A stretch of DNA of 34,995 nt from a virus. Below, piece by piece: positions 1-9,200 of this stretch. The stretch's first letter is position 1; each line of letters starts with the position of its first letter. The stretch spans positions 1 to 34,995 of the IMG/VR virus record IMGVR_UViG_3300046167_000495; one strand, 5' to 3'. The translations under genes were made by a program, and so were the position numbers. The notes below the pieces were generated by a model. It ran no database searches. It had not been told where the DNA came from and saw only the letters and a program-made list of their open reading frames with translations.

Positions 1-1576
1 TACAGGGGTGTGGACTCGACCACCCTCCGGTGTTGAAGAGACGGATTGGTATTACTTAGACCCCGCAGACGGCACAACAAAAACGCCTTTCCCAATCAAT
101 GATGTTGCTTATGTCATGGTGTTCAAGCAGCGAATTTGGGTGATATTGGAGAATGATGACGATGCCTATTATTTACCTGTCGCCTCGATCTCTGGTGAGC
201 TTACGCGGTTTACATTTGGCTCAAAATTGCCTCATGGGGGCGATTTACGGGGTTTATGGTCTTGGAGTCTTGACGGCGGCGCTGGCGTTGATGATTACCT
301 CGTCGCTATTAGTCGAGGTGGGGATGTTGTTGTCTATCAAGGTGAAGACCCTGAAGTCGATTTTGCAACCCGAGGCGCTTGGTTTATAGGCGAGGTTCCA
401 GAGTCTAGGCGTGTTGTTATTGAGTACGGTGCCGATCTTTTTGTGCTGAGTACAATGGGAATTACATCCGTTAAGGGGTTGTTATCTGGCGCACCTGTTG
501 CCATGACAGCACCCACCTCACCATCACAGAAGATTAACCGATTCCTTAGAGACGATGTTGTCTCTGGCAAGGACTTGGCGCAGTGGCAATTGACGTTAAA
601 TCCTAGTGATGGATTCATGCAGATTGTGACGCCAACACCCTCTAACTCAGCGTTTGCACAGTACGTTATGAACCTGAATACAGGGGCATGGGGGTTGTGG
701 GAAGAGGTGCCAATTACGTGCGGCTACAGCACTTCTGGCAATTATTTCATGGGGGCAAGTGAGCGCTATAAGCCGGGTACTGTGCTTCTATATTCTGGGT
801 CGCTTGACGGCACAACGCTAAATGGCTCGGATTTCTTCGTTGCTAACGCAGGAGATGACCCGCAAGGATTTTGGTCGCAAGTATCTGGCAATGACTACGA
901 ATGCACCGGAGGCCCATTAACGGGGCCAGCTATTTACACCATCAATATCGGTAGATCGTCGGTTGTAGGTCAGCGGTATCAAGTTAAGTACACGGTTACC
1001 GGCGCACCGGCTGATGGTAAGTGTGCAGTGACTTTTGGGACAACGGATTACCAGCCCTATATTAATGAAGGTAATGGTGCGTTCAGTGTAACCATGGTGG
1101 CGCTTGATGTTAGTCGCGCTCCGTCAGCGGTTGAGCTTGTGGCGCTTCCCGGCTTCACAGGGAGCATTTCAAATATTGAGATTAGTGACGCGGCAGAGCT
1201 TGGCTCACCTATAAGCTTTCGCTCACTAACATCATTTCAAAGCTTTGGAGAACACGCCCGGCTAAAGCGTGTGGGCATTGCGAGAACTGCTGGGGTGCTA
1301 GCAGGAACGGCGGCGTTTAACGTTGAGGCCGTTTACGATTACAGAATAGAAACACGAATCCCTGCCCCGACTAACTACAACCCAAGCTCAGACTCAATTT
1401 GGGACTCTGCGGTGTTTGATTCATCGCGATGGGATTTCGATGTGGAGGGGAAGTCATTTCCTGTTGGCGTGTTGGGCATGGGCAGGGCGGTTGCTGTCGG
1501 CATTAGGGGTGAGGCTAGCACACGAATAAACATTGTTGGCTGGGATTTGCTGATGACAATGGGGGGTTATTTGTGA
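1..1576 (+). CDS. Tail nozzle/stabilisation protein, C-terminal part
   Basis: Continuation of the gene that starts at 34481; it is open from base 2 with no local start that looks real (the GTG at 8 is internal). The 524 or so residues here are rich in beta-strand-like alternation and short Gly/Asp turns, with WGLWEEVP near the middle, as expected of a beta-propeller nozzle protein. The stop overlaps the next gene's GTG (GTGA at 1573-1576), so the two are probably translationally coupled. I see no frameshift. Confidence 0.75.
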   Translation, partial: TGVWTRPPSGVEETDWYYLDPADGTTKTPFPINDVAYVMVFKQRIWVILENDDDAYYLPVASISGELTRFTFGSKLPHGGDLRGLWSWSLDGGAGVDDYLVAISRGGDVVVYQGEDPEVDFATRGAWFIGEVPESRRVVIEYGADLFVLSTMGITSVKGLLSGAPVAMTAPTSPSQKINRFLRDDVVSGKDLAQWQLTLNPSDGFMQIVTPTPSNSAFAQYVMNLNTGAWGLWEEVPITCGYSTSGNYFMGASERYKPGTVLLYSGSLDGTTLNGSDFFVANAGDDPQGFWSQVSGNDYECTGGPLTGPAIYTINIGRSSVVGQRYQVKYTVTGAPADGKCAVTFGTTDYQPYINEGNGAFSVTMVALDVSRAPSAVELVALPGFTGSISNIEISDAAELGSPISFRSLTSFQSFGEHARLKRVGIARTAGVLAGTAAFNVEAVYDYRIETRIPAPTNYNPSSDSIWDSAVFDSSRWDFDVEGKSFPVGVLGMGRAVAVGIRGEASTRINIVGWDLLMTMGGYL

Positions 1577-2004
1577 GGTTCCACGCGTTATCCCATGAGC
1601 ATGAGTGGCAGTGGTTTAAAGATCGCACTCATACAATTCGCTGTGAAGACTCGCAGGGTCTTGTGGTCTACAACGATGCAAATGATATTCAGGCAATGTG
1701 TGTTGCTGACTCTTTTACTGGCAATAGCTGCATGGTTCATTTTGCGATTGAAAACCCAATGGTGTTGCGGCACGGGTTCTTTGAAGAAGTTGCGGAGCAT
1801 ACTTTTCACCGTAACGAGTGCCAGCAGATATTTGGTTTAGTGCCGTCAAACAATCCGAAGGCACTAAAGCTTGATAAACATATTGGATTTACTGAAGTGG
1901 CTAGGATTCCTGATGCTATTGCGGAAGGAGTGGACACAGTTGTGCTTAGGCTGAAAAAGGCAGAGTGCCGATGGCTTAAAGAAGAATTAAGAGAGGCTTG
2001 CTAG
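1573..2004 (+). CDS. GNAT-like N-acetyltransferase, phage structural-module type
   Basis: 143 aa, starting with GTG inside the stop of the nozzle gene. The order of elements resembles a GNAT fold: strand-rich N-terminus (VVYNDANDIQAMCVAD), central strand with MVHFAIENP, helix, then IFGLVPSNNPKALKLDKHIGFTEVARIPD, which looks like the C-terminal N-x-x-A-L-x-x...G-F motif that packs on the acyl chain. Small GNAT-like proteins are often found between tail and ejection genes in podoviruses; their substrate is not known. It could be a catalytically weak structural relative, since the usual Q/R-x-x-G-x-G/A loop is not clear. Confidence 0.6.
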   Translation: MRFHALSHEHEWQWFKDRTHTIRCEDSQGLVVYNDANDIQAMCVADSFTGNSCMVHFAIENPMVLRHGFFEEVAEHTFHRNECQQIFGLVPSNNPKALKLDKHIGFTEVARIPDAIAEGVDTVVLRLKKAECRWLKEELREAC

Positions 2005-2006
2005 CG

Positions 2007-3602
2007 ATGAATTTTGACGAGTTTATGAATTTATCTGAGGGCGACAGATACAGATATTTTATGACGCTGGACGGTGCTGAGAGGGACGCACACGTTAACT
2101 CTTTGTATGAGCGCGGGTTAAACATTACTGGCGGGCCAATTAATGAAACGGCAGATGCGGACAACACAGAGTTTACCTTTGGCGGTGAGAGCGGAAGACC
2201 CGAGACGGAGACACCACCTCCACCTCCACCTCCATCTTCACCAGAAAATCCGTTTGATCGCGTAAGTGATGACAGAATTAATCAAATATACAACGACTAT
2301 TTCAATCGTGATGCTCGATCTTCAGGGTTGGATTATTGGGGGGATTGGTCTGAAAAGTATGCCTCGTCCGGGCTAGAGAACGCTATCCTTGCCGGTGCCG
2401 ATAGAAATGGCGCAGATTATCAATGGTACTATGACAACGTTCTTAATCCCCCGGCAGTGGAGACACCGCCACCTCCACCGCCACCTCCACCGCCACCTCC
2501 ACCTCCACCGCCAGAGCCAACAGGCTATGACCGGGTTAGTAACGACCAGATCAATGACATATACAACGAACTTTTTGGTCGCGATGCTCGTGAGGCGGGG
2601 CTTGATTATTGGGGCGACTGGTCTGAGCGATATAATTCAGACGGATTACGCAGGGCAATTATTGCGGGCGCGAATCAAGACGGCGTAGATTATCAATGGT
2701 ATTTCAACAACGTATTGAATGAGAAAGAGGGCGAAGGCTGGGATGATCCGTATCTTGGTGTTGGCCCTAATGAGCCTATTACAAATCCCGGCCAGACTCC
2801 GGGCGAGTCCGGTGGCTATAACTGGAACTGGGAAGACTTTCAGGCTGGCGCACCCGATATGGAGGGTGGCGGTGGCTATGACCCTAATGATTATGCGTTT
2901 GATCGTTATGTTCCCGGTCAAGAGTCACCGTGGGGCGTCCCTGATGTCGAGGGCGGTAATAAAGATTTCTACCGCAACCAGATGGTCAGCTTATTGCGTG
3001 ACGAGCAAAACTTTAGGGATCGGCAAAGAGAGTCTGATGCCATTAGGCAGGGGGCTGACCCGCTAGAGCCTACGCCTATGGACTGGTCATGGCTTGAGGG
3101 CGGACTCCCAGAGGTTCGCGTTGGTGGCAGTGCCGATGACTGGCGGCAGAATGAGGGCTATGCAGGGCTTAACAACCTTGAGGCGCTAGACATGCTTCGC
3201 AGCGGCGGTGACATATCTAAAACCACGTACGATTGGTTTAGAGGCAACTGGGGCGAAGATGACAACAACGCAAGCTGGCTAACCGGCAATACCGATTATC
3301 AAGGCTTGTCAGGCATGGGGCAGCAGCCTTGGGAAAGGGCGGCATATCAAGACGTGGCTAACGGGCTGTATGAAAACTTTGGTGACAATCCGGGAATCGC
3401 TCCCGGATACGCTGCGCCGGTTGCGGGCTATAACCCGACTCGCAATGCCAATGGCCCATCAAGCACTTATTACAACCCAATGACAGGTACTTGGGTGCCG
3501 CCCGGTGTAGGCAATACTAATAATCCCGGTGGCGGCGGTGGCGGCGGTGGCGGCGGTGGCGGTGGCCCTAAAGGGCCTTCTATCCCCAAAGACAAGAACT
3601 AG
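2007..3602 (+). CDS. Proline/glycine-rich virion protein with two DUF4214-like modules
   Basis: 531 aa from ATG 2007, chosen over TTG 1998 because GAGAGG lies about 10 bases upstream. Two copies of a module of about 65 residues (near residues 82-147 and 174-239) share DRVS.D.IN.IYN, GLDYWGDWSE and DYQWY. The module resembles DUF4214, found in secreted and surface proteins. The copies follow polyproline tracts of 7 and about 16 prolines. The remainder is Gly/Asn/Asp-rich, with PGY and YNP motifs and a run of 13 glycines near the C-terminus. Position among tail and ejection genes suggests a virion component, perhaps host-surface binding. The specific role is unknown. Confidence 0.6.
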   Translation: MNFDEFMNLSEGDRYRYFMTLDGAERDAHVNSLYERGLNITGGPINETADADNTEFTFGGESGRPETETPPPPPPPSSPENPFDRVSDDRINQIYNDYFNRDARSSGLDYWGDWSEKYASSGLENAILAGADRNGADYQWYYDNVLNPPAVETPPPPPPPPPPPPPPPPEPTGYDRVSNDQINDIYNELFGRDAREAGLDYWGDWSERYNSDGLRRAIIAGANQDGVDYQWYFNNVLNEKEGEGWDDPYLGVGPNEPITNPGQTPGESGGYNWNWEDFQAGAPDMEGGGGYDPNDYAFDRYVPGQESPWGVPDVEGGNKDFYRNQMVSLLRDEQNFRDRQRESDAIRQGADPLEPTPMDWSWLEGGLPEVRVGGSADDWRQNEGYAGLNNLEALDMLRSGGDISKTTYDWFRGNWGEDDNNASWLTGNTDYQGLSGMGQQPWERAAYQDVANGLYENFGDNPGIAPGYAAPVAGYNPTRNANGPSSTYYNPMTGTWVPPGVGNTNNPGGGGGGGGGGGGGPKGPSIPKDKN

Positions 3603-3613
3603 GAGGTATTACT

Positions 3614-4975
3614 ATGGGCGGCAAATCGAGTCCTGATTACACAGGCGCAGCAATTCAGCAAGGCGAGGCAAACCGTGAGGTTGTAAGAGATCAGACGTTT
3701 GCGAATCGTCCTGATCAATACACGCCTTGGGGTGCGACAACGTGGACGCCTTACTCGTCAACTGATCCCTCAACAGGTCAGGCAACGACCAGTTGGTCGC
3801 AGACTCAAAGCTTAACGCCTGAGTTGCAGGACATACTGAACAAGCAGATTGCTATTCAGTCTGGCAGGTCTGATATTGCTGGCGCATTGACCGGAAGGCT
3901 TGGCGCAGAATTTGGTACGCCGATGGATTGGCGCGGCCTTAATCCTATGGGTCAGGTTCCTACCGCGCAGTTTACATTGCCTGAGAATATTCAGCGTGGC
4001 GTCGATTACTCAGACATACCGACACCTCAAGACCCCATGCAGCAGACTACATTAAACACCGCTGGCATTGAGAGCATTGATTCGCCACAGCAGCAGATGG
4101 GCCTAGACTACTCAGGAATCATGGGTGTGGGTGATGGTAGCTACTATCGCGAACGGGCAGAGAACTCTATTTATGACAAAGGCGCTTCACGGCTAAATGA
4201 TCGCTTTGAGACGCAGCGAGAGCAGACAGAGATAAAGCTAAGAAATCAGGGATTGCGTCCGGGTGATGCGGCCTATCAAGCGCAGATGCAGAGCTTGGGT
4301 CAGCAAGAGACTGACGCTTATGGGCAGCTTCAGAATGACGCAATTATGGGCGGCATGGCTGAGAGCAATCAGATGTTTCAGCAAGATTCCGCACGACGAG
4401 GCATGTATACCGGAGAGCGAGATAGACAGGCGCAGTTCGGCAATCAGGCCCAACAAAACATGTTCAACATGCAGTCTGGATTGCGTGGACAACAGTTTGG
4501 AGAGCGTCAAACTCAAGGGCAATTTGGTAATCAGGCGGCCCAAGACCTTTACGGAATGCAAGCAGATTCAAGGGATCGCTATACGAATGAGCGTGACAGG
4601 GCTGCTGCGTTTTACAACCAGTCAGGGCAGCAGGCGTTTGACCAATCAAGTCAAGCTAACCAGCAGAACTATCAGCAGGCAATGGCAGGCAGTCAGTACG
4701 CCAACCAGATACGCCAGCAGCAGATCACTGAGGCCATGACTAAGCGCGGATTTAGCCTTAACGAAATTAACGGTCTGCTTAGTGGTCAGCAGGTCAACAC
4801 GCCACAAATGCCTAACTTCCAAGGCGCAAGCGCTGCACAGGCTGCACCTATCTACCAGTCGGCTGTTGACCAAGGCAACTATAACGCAGGCATGTCACCG
4901 TGGAATGCCGTGCTAGGCGCAGCGGGTACGTTAGGCGGGGCATACCTTGGCAACCCGTCAGCATTTCCGGGGTAA
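3614..4975 (+). CDS. Virion internal/ejection-type protein, glutamine-rich
   Basis: 453 aa with a near-ideal ribosome site (AGGAGG 7 bases before ATG). The N-terminus carries RPDQYTPWGATTW and a following TSWSQTQSLTPELQ segment, a recognisable beginning of a conserved protein found after the tail genes of many marine and freshwater podoviruses. The middle (about residues 195-360) is helical and Gln/Arg-rich with repeats built on QFGNQA and ERD or ERQ, likely a long coiled coil. The C-terminus is small and hydrophobic (GAAGTLGGAYLG). This fits an ejected internal virion protein; no enzymatic motif is visible. Confidence 0.6.
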   Translation: MGGKSSPDYTGAAIQQGEANREVVRDQTFANRPDQYTPWGATTWTPYSSTDPSTGQATTSWSQTQSLTPELQDILNKQIAIQSGRSDIAGALTGRLGAEFGTPMDWRGLNPMGQVPTAQFTLPENIQRGVDYSDIPTPQDPMQQTTLNTAGIESIDSPQQQMGLDYSGIMGVGDGSYYRERAENSIYDKGASRLNDRFETQREQTEIKLRNQGLRPGDAAYQAQMQSLGQQETDAYGQLQNDAIMGGMAESNQMFQQDSARRGMYTGERDRQAQFGNQAQQNMFNMQSGLRGQQFGERQTQGQFGNQAAQDLYGMQADSRDRYTNERDRAAAFYNQSGQQAFDQSSQANQQNYQQAMAGSQYANQIRQQQITEAMTKRGFSLNEINGLLSGQQVNTPQMPNFQGASAAQAAPIYQSAVDQGNYNAGMSPWNAVLGAAGTLGGAYLGNPSAFPG

Positions 4976-4988
4976 TTAGGAGCAAGCA

Positions 4989-6116
4989 ATGAGTTACTTA
5001 GGCAACCTTAATCCGTACATGACGCAGAGTAATTACGCTGAAGAAATGCGTAAGCGCAATCAAATGCTGACCGGCCCAAAGCCTGCACCGCAAATGTCGA
5101 TGAATCCTGTCGCACCGGAGTCAATGCCCGACATGTCGCCTAACACAAAGTTAAGTCGGCAAGAGCAAATAGCGAGCATGATCCGCAATTCAAATCAAGA
5201 TATGACCGCTGATGACAATGCTTTGGATTATCAGCGAGATTATGCCAAGGGATTACTAGCCACCAAAGACGCAGGGCCACGGCAACTGGGTAACGTGGTT
5301 GTAAACAATCCGTGGGAGGGCTTGTCTGTTGGTCTGAGTCGTGGGCTTGGCGGGTACATGATGGGCAAAGCTGCGGAGAAAGACAAAGAACTTCAAGTTA
5401 AGCGGGACGAGATTGCGGATTCTAAAACAGACCTTGCGGCGTTTACGCTGGGCAATCAGCTTGATCAGCAGGATACGGAAAACACTATTGCTCGCGCTGG
5501 ATTGGAGGAAGCAATAAGGAAGACGGCATACGATAGGGGTAAAGACTTAACTAACTGGGAAAAGGAAGGCCGCAGGGACTTCACAAAAGTGACCGCGAAC
5601 TTTAGAGAAATTGATGATTCTTATGGGAAAATAATTGCAGCCAGCGATATTGATCAACAAACACCGCAAACGCAAATGTCTTTAATCTTTAGCTATATGA
5701 AAATGCTTGATCCGGGTTCAACAGTAAGAGAGGGAGAGTTTGCAACAGCAGAGCAGACAACGGGGATACCGGGCATGGTTAAGAATGCCTATAACCGAGC
5801 ATTAGCTGGAGAGTTTTTGGGGGACGATCAAATCCTTGGGTTTAGAAATGCCGCAGGCGATATTTACAAGAACTCTTTAAATGCGTTTGACGCAGACTTG
5901 GCTTATTACACGGGCTTGGCAGAAGATCAGGGCGCAGACCCCAAGCGTGTGGCTCGTGACTTCGCAAGGTTTAGAAACTTTGGGGAAAAGACACCGCCGC
6001 CAGCAGATACAACAAAGCTTGTTAGGCCGAGTATCGTACCGCCGGAAACTTGGGATTTGGCAGACGATGAGCAGAAGCTTGAATTAATGAAGGCAGCAAA
6101 TGGCGGTGGCGTATGA
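4989..6116 (+). CDS. Conserved podovirus internal virion protein
   Basis: 375 aa, AGGAG 7 bases before the ATG. A Met/Pro-rich N-terminus is followed by a predominantly helical body. The segment around residues 228-252 (LIFSYMKMLDPGSTVREGEFATA) is a conserved motif of phage proteins in this genome position and was the main basis for the call. The stop overlaps the next start (ATGAG at 6113). Probably part of the ejection apparatus with its two neighbours; no catalytic residues recognised. Confidence 0.6.
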   Translation: MSYLGNLNPYMTQSNYAEEMRKRNQMLTGPKPAPQMSMNPVAPESMPDMSPNTKLSRQEQIASMIRNSNQDMTADDNALDYQRDYAKGLLATKDAGPRQLGNVVVNNPWEGLSVGLSRGLGGYMMGKAAEKDKELQVKRDEIADSKTDLAAFTLGNQLDQQDTENTIARAGLEEAIRKTAYDRGKDLTNWEKEGRRDFTKVTANFREIDDSYGKIIAASDIDQQTPQTQMSLIFSYMKMLDPGSTVREGEFATAEQTTGIPGMVKNAYNRALAGEFLGDDQILGFRNAAGDIYKNSLNAFDADLAYYTGLAEDQGADPKRVARDFARFRNFGEKTPPPADTTKLVRPSIVPPETWDLADDEQKLELMKAANGGGV

Positions 6117-7957
6117 GCCTATCAGAGGAGCAGTTTGCTGAGGTTTTATCTCAGATTTCAGCAACACAAACCGCCGCTCAAAAGCAGCAAGATAATGAGT
6201 CTGCAACGCACTTGCCTGCAAGTTATGCCAAGGGCATAGAGCCTTTATTAACCATGGTTACTAGCAGTCTTGCAGACATTCCTGCGGGCTATGCGGGTCT
6301 TGGCAGTGCATTATTTTCAGGGGCAGATGCAGGGGTTGAAACGCTTAGGAATGTTCAGGATGCGCTCACGTATAAGCCGCAAACCGCTTATGGCAGGGAG
6401 GGCGCTGAAGAACTGGCAAACGCTCCCGCAGTTAAGTGGCTAAATGATGCGGTTGAAACGGTTAGGACAAAGGCGGGTGATCGTGGTTACGAAGTCACTG
6501 GCGGTTCACCGTTGGCGGGCGCTATAGCAACAGTTATCCCCGAGGGCGTTCTTGAACTTGCGGGGGTAGGTTTAGGGCGCAGGCTAATGCCTAAAGACCA
6601 GTTCTTTGATGCTAATGGCCTTCCATCTGAAGCGCTGACGCAGGAGTTGCGAAGGCTTGGTATTGATTACGACGACCTATCAACTGAGGCTAGGGCGTTA
6701 ATACCTAACTCACCGCCGGGCAGGATAGGCGGCAGAGACAATGCGGCAAGAGGGGCGTTAATGCCTGCTGCTGCGGCACAAGTAAAAACAGGTAATGAGC
6801 CAACCTTGGCGGGATCATCACCCGAAGTTGCGTCCACGAAGATGGGGCTTGGTGAGCCTGCGTTATTGCCATACCCCAACGCGCAGAAAGCTGCCGACCT
6901 AATGGACGACCCCGGCCTGATTCAAATGATTAAGACGGCCACCCCAGAGACTAGGGCGGCAATGCTTGAGATGCTTGAGATTAGACGGCGAACTCAAGGC
7001 AACGCTAGGGCGTCCCAGTCTATACGCAGCACTGATGTATCAGGTGGCGCGGTTGTTGATCGCATTGAGTATCTTGCGGACATTGCAGGGCAGAACAGAT
7101 CGCGCCTTGATGAGATTTCAAGAAATGAACTGGCGGGCGTACGGACAAACGTGGCCCCTGTTGCTGAAGCGTATTCTGAGCTACTGGACAAGTCGCGAAT
7201 CAGGTTAAACGATGACGGTTCTTTTGATTTTGAAGACTCTATATTTAAGTCAGTCCCCGGCGCTCAAAATATCCTGAATAGAATGAATGACGTTTTAAGC
7301 AAAGACACCGTTGATGCGGGTGAGTTGCATATTATGAAGCGGCAGCTTGACGAGCTAATTCTTGAGACTAAAGGGCAGTCAGGCGCAAAAGGTAATGCGG
7401 GTTCATTCTTAGCCAGAATGCGGGCAGAGATTAACGCGGCCATTAGGTCTATCAATCCCGAATATGCGGCGGTTAATGATGAGCTATCTCAAACGCTTAC
7501 GGTGTTTGATGATCTTAATAACGCAGTGGGTTCAAAGATTGATATTTTTGATGTAACGGCAGACCAGAAGCTAGGGCAGGAGCTGCGAAAGTTATTTAGT
7601 AATTACGGTTCTCGTGTCGACATAGGCCAATCCATTAGAGAGCTTGAGAACGTTGCCACATTGCAGGGCGCTGAATTTGGGTCTAGCGCGGGAGACTTGG
7701 CAAAACTAGCCAGCAGTCTGAACCGGCGTTTAGGGGATGAGGCCGAGGGTAGCTTGCGCGGGATCATTCAAAGCTCAAGCAATCCTAGAGGGACTATGGG
7801 GTATGACGCGGCAGATATTGTGTTAGAGAGTACAGCGCCCGGCGGCGGTGTAATGCTAAACAAGATCAAAAAAATGTTTAAAGAAGACGGCGCAACAAAT
7901 GCAGAAATCATGGGTGCGCTAGAGACATTGATTAAAGAATTAGGGACAGGGGAATAA
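6113..7957 (+). CDS. Large internal virion/ejection protein
   Basis: 614 aa, translationally coupled to the preceding gene. The N-terminal 170 residues contain hydrophobic helices (SSLADIPAGYAGLGSALFSG; PLAGAIATVIPEGVLELAG) as seen in ejection proteins that reach the host membrane. Residues from about 280 onward are long amphipathic helices (RAAMLEMLEIRRR; AGELHIMKRQLDELILETK; AEINAAIRSINPEYAAVNDELSQ). I see no transglycosylase or peptidase motif. Assigned by position and composition; precise function unknown. Confidence 0.5.
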   Translation: MSLSEEQFAEVLSQISATQTAAQKQQDNESATHLPASYAKGIEPLLTMVTSSLADIPAGYAGLGSALFSGADAGVETLRNVQDALTYKPQTAYGREGAEELANAPAVKWLNDAVETVRTKAGDRGYEVTGGSPLAGAIATVIPEGVLELAGVGLGRRLMPKDQFFDANGLPSEALTQELRRLGIDYDDLSTEARALIPNSPPGRIGGRDNAARGALMPAAAAQVKTGNEPTLAGSSPEVASTKMGLGEPALLPYPNAQKAADLMDDPGLIQMIKTATPETRAAMLEMLEIRRRTQGNARASQSIRSTDVSGGAVVDRIEYLADIAGQNRSRLDEISRNELAGVRTNVAPVAEAYSELLDKSRIRLNDDGSFDFEDSIFKSVPGAQNILNRMNDVLSKDTVDAGELHIMKRQLDELILETKGQSGAKGNAGSFLARMRAEINAAIRSINPEYAAVNDELSQTLTVFDDLNNAVGSKIDIFDVTADQKLGQELRKLFSNYGSRVDIGQSIRELENVATLQGAEFGSSAGDLAKLASSLNRRLGDEAEGSLRGIIQSSSNPRGTMGYDAADIVLESTAPGGGVMLNKIKKMFKEDGATNAEIMGALETLIKELGTGE

Positions 7958-7960
7958 GCA

Positions 7961-9200
7961 ATGCCAAGAGATTCAGCAGGCAACTACACATTACCCGCAG
8001 GGAACCCTGTATCGAGCGGGGAGGTTATTTCGGCAACGTGGGCTAATACCACAATGGATGATCTAGGTGACGCTGTAGCGGCCTCTCTAGACCGCTATGG
8101 TCGTGGTGGCATGTTGGCACCGTTTGCCTTCAGTGATGGGTCGGTTACGGCTCCCGGCGCAGCGTGGTCTAACGAACCCACAAGTGGTTTTTATCGAGCT
8201 TCCTATGGTGACATTCGCGTAACGGTGATCGGCGCAGATAGGCAGCGCTGGACTGACACGGGGACTCAATTGTGGAACCCCACGACAAGCTCATGGGAGG
8301 AGATAGTCACATCGGCGGGCGGCAATATTCCGACAGTCATTGTTAATGATCTTACTGTTCTGGATAGCTTTGCGTCTCCGGGCATTTCTGACAACGCCAC
8401 GGCTACGGCAATAACTATTGATGACACTAACGGTGTAGGCATTGGTTATACGCTAGACGTTGCTGGGTCTACCACGCTTGATAGTTTGACGGTTACTAAT
8501 GATGTTACCGCTGACAGTCTGACGGTTACCAACGGTGTCACCGCCGCAACATTCGTGGGGGATGGGTCAGGACTAACAAACCTTCCGGGCATTTCATCTG
8601 TTTCGGCATCAGACATTACCGATGGCGACATGGCCTACACCGGCACTATAAACCTTGATGGCTCAGTGACGGCCACAAGTTTTACGGGTGACGGCTCCGC
8701 ACTAACCAACCTTCCCTCGTCTGGCATCCCAGAAGCTCCAGAAGATGGCAAACAATATGCCCGAGAAGACGCCACTTGGACTGAAGTAGTCGCAGCAACA
8801 TCGCTACCTGCATCAGCAATCACTGACGGCGCTATGGCCTACACAGGCAGCATTAACATCACAGGTGACATAATTGAGACAGTGCGAGAGCCAAGATACC
8901 AAGGCGGTTCTGCAACGCTAGAGCTAAACCTAGCCAACAATTTCACCATGAACTTCTCAGGTTCTACTAGCTATATTCTAGGACTCTCTGGTGCGCCTTC
9001 TGCGTCCGGTGACGCCTATGGTTGTACGCTAACACTGGACACCACCAGCATGGTTGCCTTTGGTCTGGGACGCAAGCATCAAGTGGTCAACAGGCATAGC
9101 ACCTGTGCTGGCCGCTGACTCAACCTATGTGTTCACCTTCCTAACCACAGACAACGGCACAACCTTCAAGGGCTTTGTCGGAGGGCAGGCGTTCGCATGA
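7961..9200 (+). CDS. Tail fibre protein, interrupted by a +1 frame change near 9061-9069
   Basis: As read, translation from 7961 stops at 9118. The conserved end of the protein (DASIKWSTGIAPVLAADST, then VFTFLTTDNGTTFKGF) follows in the +1 frame and ends at 9200. Joining frames at the CTGGGA of 9065-9070 gives 412 aa. The joined stop overlaps the next gene's start as ATGA, the coupling used elsewhere in this operon, which supports the joined reading. The N-terminus (NPVSSGEVISATWANTTMDD) is a typical virion-attachment region of phage fibres; the middle holds repeats of DSLTVTN and FxGDGSxLTNLP, a beta-helical shaft motif. It likely binds the host receptor. Confidence 0.7.

Noticed and set aside
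2389-2688. Rightward 99-aa frame over the proline tracts
   Set aside because: It is a shadow of the CCACCTCCACCG repeat in the real gene, giving His/Arg-rich low-complexity protein.
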